From positions 1-64,000 of the forward strand of contig DASUQI010000016.1 in NCBI GenBank assembly GCA_036280655.1: a DNA stretch of 64,000 bases, read 5' to 3'. The translations under genes were made by a program, and so were the position numbers. This DNA is from DASSJM01 sp036280655 (lineage in GTDB: Bacteria > Actinomycetota > UBA4738 > HRBIN12). Positions 9,707-16,082 of this stretch are shown here, piece after piece (the stretch's first letter is position 1; each line of letters opens with the position of its first letter). The notes beneath the pieces are model-generated. The model was not told where the DNA came from. It saw nothing but the letters and a program-made list of their open reading frames with translations, and searched no databases.

Positions 9707-10372
9707 TCAGCCGGGACCGGCCGCAGCCCGGATCTCCCGTGCGGCCGCCGGTGGGTCCGGCGCCCAGAAGATCGCGCTGCCGGCGACGAGCACATCGGCT
9801 CCCGCCGCCACCGCGTCGCGGGCGGTCTCCGCGTTGATGCCGCCGTCCACCTGGATCCGGAAGCCGAGGCCCCGGGCGTCGCGGAGCTCGCGCGCGCGGC
9901 GGACCTTCTCGAGGTGCTCCGGGACGAACGCCTGGCCGCCGAACCCCGCCTTGATCGTCATCACGAGCAGGAGGTCGATCCGCTCGTTCAGATACGGCGC
10001 GACGGTCTCGAACGGCGTCGGCCCGTCCACCACGACGCCGGCCTGCATCCCGAGCTCGCGAATGCGCGCGAGCAGCGGCGACGGGTCGCCGAGCTCGACG
10101 TGGACGCCGCAGAGGTCCGCGCCGGCGATCGCGAGCGGCTCGAGCCAACGCCCCGGCTCGGAGACCATCAGGTGGCAGTCGAGGAACAGGTCCGTGTGCT
10201 TGCGCAGCGACGCGACCACGGGCGGCCCGATCGACAGGTTCGGGACGAAGTGCCCGTCCATGAGGTCGATGTGCAGCCAGTCGGACTCGGCGCGCACGAG
10301 CGAGACCTGGTCGGCCAGGACGGCGTAGTCGGCGGCCAGGATCGACGGGGCGAGCAGGACGTCGTTCGGCAC
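9707..10372 (-). CDS. rpe: Ribulose-phosphate 3-epimerase
   Basis: A 221-residue TIM barrel that interconverts ribulose 5-phosphate and xylulose 5-phosphate. The signatures APSILAADYAVL, the metal-site HIDLMDGHFVPN, CHLMVSEP, MTIKAGFGGQAF and QVDGGINAETA contain the two His and two Asp metal ligands of the family. It starts at GTG 10372. It is the first gene of a rpe / tal-pgi / gnd minus-strand cluster, with 76 nt to the next gene. Length and motifs are fully typical. Confidence 0.95.
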   Translation of the reverse strand: MPNDVLLAPSILAADYAVLADQVSLVRAESDWLHIDLMDGHFVPNLSIGPPVVASLRKHTDLFLDCHLMVSEPGRWLEPLAIAGADLCGVHVELGDPSPLLARIRELGMQAGVVVDGPTPFETVAPYLNERIDLLLVMTIKAGFGGQAFVPEHLEKVRRARELRDARGLGFRIQVDGGINAETARDAVAAGADVLVAGSAIFWAPDPPAAAREIRAAAGPG

Positions 10373-10436
10373 GCGCCGTAGTCTGCCTCAGCGGTGTCGG
10401 CGGCGCTCGCGGAGCGCCGGGCCTCGAGGGGAGCGG

Positions 10437-10637
10437 ATGGAGCCTCAGGAGATCTTCGCACTGATCGTCAAGGCCGACGAGAAGCTGAAGTACGCGACCG
10501 CCGGCAAGCAGGACGTCCGCCGCGAGCAGGCGCGCGAACTCCTGCGCCGGGCGCGGAACGAGGCCGAGGCGATCGGGAACGACGCGCTCGTGCAGCAGGC
10601 CGACACGCGGCTTACGGACCTCGACGCGACGGGCTAG
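10437..10637 (+). CDS. Small conserved helical protein
   Basis: A 66-residue, highly charged, probably all-helical protein beginning MEPQEIFALIVKADEKLKYA. The start ATG is preceded by GAGGGGAGC, a good ribosome-binding site. It has no signal peptide, membrane segment or catalytic motif. It is transcribed divergently from rpe, across a 64-nt gap that holds a small GGCGCT/AGCGCC hairpin. Its regular charged heptads resemble a TPR-like helical pair. I do not recognise the function. Confidence 0.7.
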   Translation: MEPQEIFALIVKADEKLKYATAGKQDVRREQARELLRRARNEAEAIGNDALVQQADTRLTDLDATG

Positions 10638-10650
10638 GGCGAGCGGAGGA

Positions 10651-11715
10651 TCAGCCGGGCCGGGCGGCGCCGACGAAACTGTCCCAGTACACGGAGACGA
10701 CCTGCACCGGCACCCCCGGGTGCGACGCGTGGATCATCCGGCCGCCGCCGACGTACATCCCGACGTGCGAGATCGGGCTGTAGAAGAACAGGAGGTCGCC
10801 CGGCTGCACGTCCGATTGGGCCACGTGCGGGAGCGAGGAGTACTGCGCCGCCGAGGAATGCGGAAGCGACACGCCGGCCTGCGCCCACGCCCACATCGTG
10901 AGCCCCGAGCAGTCGAAGCCGACGTTCGGGTCGGCGGCGCCGAAGACGTAGGGCGTTCCGATGACCGAGTAGGCGGCGGAGATCGCGACGCCGGCGCTGC
11001 CGCTGACGGGGGGAGGGGCCGGGGTGGGGCCCTGGCTCACCACGCCGCCGCTGCTCGAGGCTCCGTTCTGCGCGGCAGCTGCGGCCGCCTCCTGCGCGGC
11101 CTGCTGGGCGGCGAGGGCCTCTTGGAACTCCCGGTTGAGGGTCTCGTAGAGGTCGCGGGCCTCGTCGATCCGCGACTCGATCACGTCGCGGTCGCGCCCG
11201 ATCTGCTCGAGCAGTCCCTGCCGCTCATCGACGGTCGCGGCCAGCTCCTCGGCGGTCCACCGGGCCTCCTGCCGGGCGAGGTCGGCGACGAGCGCGAGGT
11301 CGGCGTCCGCCTGGGCCATGCTCCCGATGAACTCGAGACGGTCGGAGAAGTCGGCGATCGACGTAGCCTCGAACAGCGTGGCGATCTGCGAGCCGACCCC
11401 CGTGTAGGCGCGGGCCGCGCTCCGGTTGAGGCTCGCGACGGCCTGGTCGGCCTCCGCCTGTGCGCGCTCGGCCTCGTCGCGGACGTCGGCGAGCCTGCCC
11501 TGGACCTCCTGGAGCCGGATCTGTGCCTGGTTGTACCGCTCGACGAGGAGCGAGAGCTCCCGGTTCAGCTGGTCCAGGCGCGTCTTCGCCTGCTGGACCT
11601 CCTCACGGCTGGGAGCCGCTGAGGAGAGGGTCGCCGCACCGATGATCGCCGAGGAGGCGATGAGCACGGCCATCGCGAGCCGTGCCGCCACGTGCCTACG
11701 CCTACCGGTCATCAT
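10651..11715 (-). CDS. Secreted NlpC/P60 peptidoglycan endopeptidase with coiled coil
   Basis: A 354-residue exported cell-wall hydrolase. An N-terminal signal sequence (residues ~8-34, ending SSAA) precedes a long coiled coil (~36-215), a Pro/Ser linker and a C-terminal NlpC/P60 domain (~240-354). The catalytic triad is visible as Cys269 in FDCSGL, His317 in PISHVGMYVG and His329 in MIHASHPG. The architecture resembles the actinobacterial RipA/RipB-type enzymes that cut D-Glu to diaminopimelate bonds during cell separation, where the coiled coil keeps the enzyme inactive until released. ATG 11715 directly abuts GGAGG, so ATG 11712 or a later GTG is possible. Confidence 0.9.
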   Translation of the reverse strand: MMTGRRRHVAARLAMAVLIASSAIIGAATLSSAAPSREEVQQAKTRLDQLNRELSLLVERYNQAQIRLQEVQGRLADVRDEAERAQAEADQAVASLNRSAARAYTGVGSQIATLFEATSIADFSDRLEFIGSMAQADADLALVADLARQEARWTAEELAATVDERQGLLEQIGRDRDVIESRIDEARDLYETLNREFQEALAAQQAAQEAAAAAAQNGASSSGGVVSQGPTPAPPPVSGSAGVAISAAYSVIGTPYVFGAADPNVGFDCSGLTMWAWAQAGVSLPHSSAAQYSSLPHVAQSDVQPGDLLFFYSPISHVGMYVGGGRMIHASHPGVPVQVVSVYWDSFVGAARPG

Positions 11716-11732
11716 CCTCCGGGCAACGAAAC

Positions 11733-11752
11733 GGGCTGTCTAGCGACAGCCC
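11733..11752 (-). terminator. Hairpin between tRNA-Pro and the NlpC gene
   Basis: GGGCTGTC and GACAGCCC form a perfect 8-bp stem with a 4-nt loop. Read on the minus strand it is followed by GTTTCGTTG. It lies 110 nt after tRNA-Pro and 18 nt before the NlpC gene, so it could end the tRNA transcript or attenuate read-through into the hydrolase gene. Confidence 0.45.
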
Positions 11753-11861
11753 GGCGAGCAGGCTACCGGCCGCTCAGGGGGTCGTCAAACAACTTCATCA
11801 ACCGTTCTATCGGCCCTCTCGACGCTCGCACAAGAGGGTTGCACCGGAAAAACGCCTGCTG

Positions 11862-11938
11862 TGGTCGGGACGGCGGGATTTGAACCCGCGACCTCAGCGT
11901 CCCGAACGCTGCGCGCTACCAAGCTGCGCCACGTCCCG
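11862..11938 (-). tRNA. tRNA-Pro (anticodon CGG), CCA encoded
   Basis: The acceptor stem CGGGACG pairs with CGTCCCG. The anticodon arm is CAGCG-TTCGGGA-CGCTG, giving anticodon CGG for proline codon CCG. The T-arm contains GGTTCAAATCC. The discriminator base is A, and CCA is encoded directly after it. Cloverleaf lengths are normal, with a 73-nt body plus discriminator and CCA. Confidence 0.95.
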
Positions 11939-12003
11939 TGCCGGGCAGTGTAGCGGCTCGGCCCCCCGCTCCGACCCGCCCGATCCGCCCGGAGGTGTGC
12001 GGG

Positions 12004-12009
12004 TAGCAT
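12004..12009 (+). promoter_or_regulatory. TAGCAT -10-like box upstream of glycosyltransferase
   Basis: TAGCAT lies 50 nt upstream of the GTG at 12060, so this transcript would have a leader. The complementary strand of the same stretch reads TACGATGCTA, so a promoter for tRNA-Pro facing the other way is also possible. Weak evidence only. Confidence 0.3.
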
Positions 12010-12059
12010 CGTATGCGACCGTCCGCAGGCACCCGAGCCGTCCGAGAGGCAACGCACAC

Positions 12060-13091
12060 GTGAGGATCGCGCAGATCTGCCCGCCCTGGCTCGCGGTCCC
12101 GCCGAAGGGCTACGGCGGGATCGAATGGGTCGTCGCGCTGCTCGCCGACGGGCTCGCCGAGGCGGGGCACGACGTGACGCTGTTCGCGACCGGCGACTCG
12201 AGGACGGCGGCCAGGCTCGAGTACGTGTACGAGCAGGCGCCGGGCTCCGCGGCGATCAACGACATCGTGCTCGACACGACCCACACCCTGTTCAGCCTCC
12301 GGGACGCGCGCGAGCGGTTCGACGTCCTGCACGTCCACACGCCCTTCTCCACGCTCGCGGCCGCCGTGGAGACCGGGATCCCCACCGTCCACACGCTCCA
12401 CGGGTCGTTCGTGTCCGAGATGCAACGGCTGTACTCGTACGTCGCCGACCGGGTCTGGTTCGTCGCGATCAGCGAGGCGCAGCGGGGGTTCGACGAGGAC
12501 CTGCGCTACGGCGGCGTCGTCTACAACGGGATCGACATGAACGTGTACACGCTGCAGGAGGAGAAGGAGGACTTCGTCCTGTTCCTCGGCCGCGGTGCGC
12601 CCGAGAAGGGCTGGCGCCGCGCGATCGACGCCGCGATGCTGGCCGGCGAGCGCCTCGTCTCCGCCGTGAAGATCGCGCACTGGGCTGAACAGAAGGAGTG
12701 GGAGGAGAACATCCAGCCCGTGCTCCCCCCCGACTTCGAGGTGCTGGGCGAGATCTCGCAGGAGGAGAAGGTGGATCTGCTGCGCCGCGCGAAGGCCGTG
12801 TTGTTCCCGATCGACTGGCCCGAGCCGTTCGGCCTCGTGATGACCGAGGCGATGGCCTGCGGGACGCCCGTGATCGCGACCCCACGCGGCTCGGTGCCCG
12901 AGGTCGTGGAGGACGGGGGGACCGGGTGGATCGTCGACGTCGAGGACTACGCGGCCCAGGCGGCCGAACGCCTGAAGCGCCTCGCCGAGATCGATCCCCA
13001 CCGGTGCCGCGAGCGGGTGCTGCGCTTGTTCTCCAAGGAGGCGATGGTCGCCGGGTACGAACGCGTCTTCGAGCGCGCGATCGCCGGCTGA
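12060..13091 (+). CDS. GT4 family glycosyltransferase
   Basis: A 343-residue retaining glycosyltransferase with the GT-B fold. The N-terminal acceptor domain begins with RIAQICPPWLAVPPKGYGG, the usual glycine-rich first loop. The C-terminal domain has the nucleotide-sugar motif EPFGLVMTEAMACGTPVIA (E-x7-E). No signal peptide or membrane helix is present, so it acts in the cytoplasm, likely on a lipid or cell-surface precursor. GTG 12060 is the best start; the frame is open upstream but that part crosses the tRNA. Donor and acceptor cannot be read from sequence. Confidence 0.88.
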   Translation: MRIAQICPPWLAVPPKGYGGIEWVVALLADGLAEAGHDVTLFATGDSRTAARLEYVYEQAPGSAAINDIVLDTTHTLFSLRDARERFDVLHVHTPFSTLAAAVETGIPTVHTLHGSFVSEMQRLYSYVADRVWFVAISEAQRGFDEDLRYGGVVYNGIDMNVYTLQEEKEDFVLFLGRGAPEKGWRRAIDAAMLAGERLVSAVKIAHWAEQKEWEENIQPVLPPDFEVLGEISQEEKVDLLRRAKAVLFPIDWPEPFGLVMTEAMACGTPVIATPRGSVPEVVEDGGTGWIVDVEDYAAQAAERLKRLAEIDPHRCRERVLRLFSKEAMVAGYERVFERAIAG

Positions 13092-13156
13092 GCGCGGCCG
13101 ACCTCAGGCCGGAACGAACCCGGAACCGGGCGCCCGCCCGGGACGTCCTGAAGGCA

Positions 13157-13162
13157 TAGGAT
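13157..13162 (+). promoter_or_regulatory. TAGGAT -10-like box upstream of lysyl oxidase-like gene
   Basis: TAGGAT lies 38 nt upstream of the ATG at 13201, which has its own GGAGG ribosome-binding site at 13191-13195. This therefore fits a promoter with a short leader. Confidence 0.35.
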
Positions 13163-13200
13163 GCTCCGGCCCGCCAGGGCCCGAACCCGAGGAGGCTTTG

Positions 13201-14697
13201 ATGCGCATTGGGCTCAGCGCCCGTCCCTTCGTGCTGTTCGCGTTGTCGATCTGTCTCGCGGCGACGGTGCTCGCCGCGCCCGTCGACGCCGCCGTCGCAC
13301 CGAGCCTGAAGCTCTTCGTGGCCAACACGGAGCTGACGGTCGAGCGCAACGGCCGGGGGTTCGTCTCCCTCGATCCGGGTGTCTGGGTCACGCCGGTCGG
13401 AGGAGACTTCGAGCTCTGGCTCCGCCGAGCCGACTACGACACGCCGTTCTCGTTCGTGCAGGTCGACTCGGGATCGGGCGCGGTCTTGCGGACCCTGCCG
13501 CTTTCGATGGCCGCGGGAACGAACGGCCTCTCGGACTTCGCGGGGTACGAGATCCGGGACGGTCGCGGCGACCTCGTGGCCCGGCAGACGACCGACTACT
13601 GCCCGAACAGCTTCTTCCACCAGCGACTGTCCGACGAGAGCCCGCTGAACCCGCACTACCCGTACGACTGCAACAACGCCTACTCCGCCGGGGCCTTCCT
13701 TAAGGGCGCAGTCTGGGGCATCGACGAGGGCTGGGCGAGTGGCCTGGTCGGGAGCGGTTACTACGGGGGCAGCGTAAGGTTCCGAGCGCCGCGCAAGCAC
13801 TACACGCTCTCCTTCGCGATCGACCCCGTGTGGACGAGCCAGCTCGAGGTCGCGCCGGGGGACGAGACGGCCGAGATCGATGTCACCGTCGTCGATCGCG
13901 GGGAGCTCGACCACGCGGATGCGACAGCACGGGCGGAGGTTCCCGAGTCGCTCGATCGCCCGTCCGCTCCCGTTCCGGACGTGACGAACCCCGATCCGTC
14001 CACGCTTCCCGATCTCGTCGCGCTTCCGGCATATCGGATGAACACGCAAGCGCGGAAGGGACGTGACTACCTCAACTTCTTCTCGACCGAGTGGAACGAG
14101 GGGCCGGGGACATTCGTGATCGAGGGGTTCCGAGGGCAGGACGAGGGATCGATGGACGCGTTCCAGTACTTCCTCGACGGGAACGGCGTAGCGACCGGGC
14201 GCGCCGGGATCGGCGAGCTCGAGTTCCACCGCGGCGGCGGGCACAACCACTGGCACTTCGAGGAGTTCACGCGGTACTCGCTCCTCGACGCCTCGAAGAC
14301 GCAGGTGCTGGTGAGCGGCAAGCAGTCGTGGTGCCTCGTGAACACTGACGCGATCGACCTCACCGTGCCGAACGCGAGGTGGCTCGCCTACGGGCAGGAC
14401 CTCGGGACCTCGTGCGGCACGCCGGGGGCGCTCTGGATCCGCGAGGTCCTGGACGTCGGCTGGGGCGACACCTACGCGCAGTTCCTCGGGGGACAGGGGT
14501 TCAACATCACGAACCTTCCCAATGGCACGTACTACGTGCGCGTGCACGTGAACCCCACCGGATCGATCCTCGAGTCCGACGTCGCCAACAACATCGAGGA
14601 CCGGCTGATCAAGCTCAAGGGCCGGCCGGGTCACCGCCGCGTGGTCGTGCCCCCATGGCACGGGATCGACACCGAGGGCGGCGGGTGCTTCTGCTGA
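13201..14697 (+). CDS. Secreted lysyl oxidase-like protein
   Basis: A 498-residue protein with an N-terminal signal peptide (cleavage near APVDA, residue ~30). The C-terminal half (from about residue 280) matches the lysyl oxidase family, copper amine oxidases that oxidise lysine side chains to aldehydes. The copper motif is visible as His348, His350 and His352 in GGHNHWHFEEF, followed by QSWCLVNTD with a conserved Cys. The first ~270 residues are a beta-rich region I do not recognise. The chain ends in GGGCFC. ATG 13201 follows GGAGG by 5 nt. It is likely extracellular; substrate and quinone cofactor formation are unproven. Confidence 0.82.
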   Translation: MRIGLSARPFVLFALSICLAATVLAAPVDAAVAPSLKLFVANTELTVERNGRGFVSLDPGVWVTPVGGDFELWLRRADYDTPFSFVQVDSGSGAVLRTLPLSMAAGTNGLSDFAGYEIRDGRGDLVARQTTDYCPNSFFHQRLSDESPLNPHYPYDCNNAYSAGAFLKGAVWGIDEGWASGLVGSGYYGGSVRFRAPRKHYTLSFAIDPVWTSQLEVAPGDETAEIDVTVVDRGELDHADATARAEVPESLDRPSAPVPDVTNPDPSTLPDLVALPAYRMNTQARKGRDYLNFFSTEWNEGPGTFVIEGFRGQDEGSMDAFQYFLDGNGVATGRAGIGELEFHRGGGHNHWHFEEFTRYSLLDASKTQVLVSGKQSWCLVNTDAIDLTVPNARWLAYGQDLGTSCGTPGALWIREVLDVGWGDTYAQFLGGQGFNITNLPNGTYYVRVHVNPTGSILESDVANNIEDRLIKLKGRPGHRRVVVPPWHGIDTEGGGCFC

Positions 14698-14708
14698 ACC
14701 GGAGCGGC

Positions 14709-15611
14709 TCAGGCGCCTGAGTCGCCGGCGGGTCCCGCGCCCGGTGCCCGCCGGAGATCGAGCAGCGTGGCCTCCGGCGGGCAGAGGAACCGGAACGGCG
14801 CGTACTTGCTCGTGCCGAGCCCCGGCGAGACGTGGAGGAACGCCCCGTCGAACCGGATCATCCCGGACGCGAGTCGCCGGGGGAGGTCGGAGTTCGTGAC
14901 GAGCGCCCCGACGATCGGCATCCGCACCTGCCCCCCGTGCGTGTGCCCGGCGACGACCAGCGGGTAGCCGCACGCCACGGCCTCGGTCGCCGAGTCGGGC
15001 GAGTGCATCACCGCGATGCCGAACCGCTCCGGCGAGGTGCGGGGCAGGAGCCGTAGGTCCTGCCGGCGGATGTGCGCGTCGTCGAGCCCGAGTAGCTCGA
15101 CCGGCATCCCGTCCAACTCGATCTCGTCGCGCAGGTTCGTGAGGTCGCGCCACCCGTCGGCGATCAGCTGCGCCCGGAGCTCCTTCGACCGGCCCAGCTG
15201 CACGCGACGCCGCCGGCGCTTGGCCGGGACGAAGTAGCTGAAGGGGTTCCTTGGCCGAGGGACGTAGTAGTCGTTCGAGCCGAGGACGAACCACGAGGCG
15301 TGCCGGCCTCGGACGGGCCGGAGCGCCGCCACCACGGTCTCGACGGCCTGCGGTTCGGCGAGGAGGTCGCCCGTCACCACCGTGACGTCGGCCCGGGGGA
15401 GCGACGCGAGGAACGCGGACTTGCGCGCGTCGCTGCGGACGAAGTGGATGTCGGACAGGTGAAGGATCGTCAGGGCCGCCGCCGGACCCTCGCTGGGTAG
15501 GATGGCGAGGCCGCGGCGGACCAGACGGTACGCGCGGCGCTCGACGAGGACGCCGTAGGCGACGCAGAGCACCGCGACGACGCCGAGCGCGAAGAGGATC
15601 TCCGGGAGCAC
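14709..15611 (-). CDS. Membrane-anchored metallophosphoesterase (YkuE-like)
   Basis: A 300-residue calcineurin-like phosphoesterase with an N-terminal membrane anchor (residues ~4-22). Metal-binding blocks appear in order: LSDIHF, VVTGDLLAE, LGSNDYY, AVMHSPD and VAGHTHGGQ. The third block reads GSND where most members have GNH(D/E), a variant I have seen in actinobacterial relatives. The family includes YkuE-like enzymes that cleave phosphate esters, some in lipid metabolism. GTG 15611 is chosen because the TM segment starts right after it. It is divergent from YqeY, with 9 nt between starts, so the two share a regulatory region. Confidence 0.85.
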   Translation of the reverse strand: MLPEILFALGVVAVLCVAYGVLVERRAYRLVRRGLAILPSEGPAAALTILHLSDIHFVRSDARKSAFLASLPRADVTVVTGDLLAEPQAVETVVAALRPVRGRHASWFVLGSNDYYVPRPRNPFSYFVPAKRRRRRVQLGRSKELRAQLIADGWRDLTNLRDEIELDGMPVELLGLDDAHIRRQDLRLLPRTSPERFGIAVMHSPDSATEAVACGYPLVVAGHTHGGQVRMPIVGALVTNSDLPRRLASGMIRFDGAFLHVSPGLGTSKYAPFRFLCPPEATLLDLRRAPGAGPAGDSGA

Positions 15612-15620
15612 GGGAGGCGA

Positions 15621-16082
15621 GTGTACGTGGGCGACCCCACGCTGAAGGCCACGGTTCGGGAGCAGATGACCGCCGCGATGAAGGCCGGCGACAAGGTTCG
15701 CCTCGGCGCGCTCCGGATGCTCACGGCCGCGATCACGAACCGCGAGAAGGACGAGCGGCACGAGCTCTCCGACGACGAGGTGCGCGAGGTCGCGGGCAGG
15801 GAGGTGAAGCGGCGGACCGAGTCGATCGAAGCGTTCGAGGCCGCGGGAAGGACCGAGCTCGCCGAGAAGGAACGCGCCGAGCGCGAGGTGCTGCAGGCGT
15901 TCGCGCCCGAGCAGCTTTCGGAGGCAGAGATCGACGCGCTCGTCGACCGGGCGATCGCGGACACGGGGGCCGCGTCGCCGAAGGAGATGGGCAAGGTGAT
16001 GGGCGCCGTCATGGCCGAGGCGAAGGGGAAGGTCGACGGCGCCGTGGTGCAGCGAAGGGTCGCGGAGCGCCTGGGCGGCTAG
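15621..16082 (+). CDS. GatB/YqeY domain-containing protein
   Basis: A 153-residue helical protein of the YqeY family, related to the tail domain of the GatB amidotransferase subunit, which recognises tRNA. The opening LKATVREQMTAAMKAGDK and central LGALRMLTAAITNREKD match the family. It occurs alone in many bacteria and its exact job is unknown. GTG 15621 or GTG 15627 could start it; GGGAGG at 15612-15617 favours the second. Its stop codon overlaps the stop of the convergent PBP gene through a shared CTAG. Confidence 0.9.
   Translation: MYVGDPTLKATVREQMTAAMKAGDKVRLGALRMLTAAITNREKDERHELSDDEVREVAGREVKRRTESIEAFEAAGRTELAEKERAEREVLQAFAPEQLSEAEIDALVDRAIADTGAASPKEMGKVMGAVMAEAKGKVDGAVVQRRVAERLGG

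Noticed and set aside
11682..12059. In-frame extension upstream of the glycosyltransferase
   Set aside because: It crosses tRNA-Pro and shows no homology-like content; GTG 12060 begins right at the conserved N-terminus.
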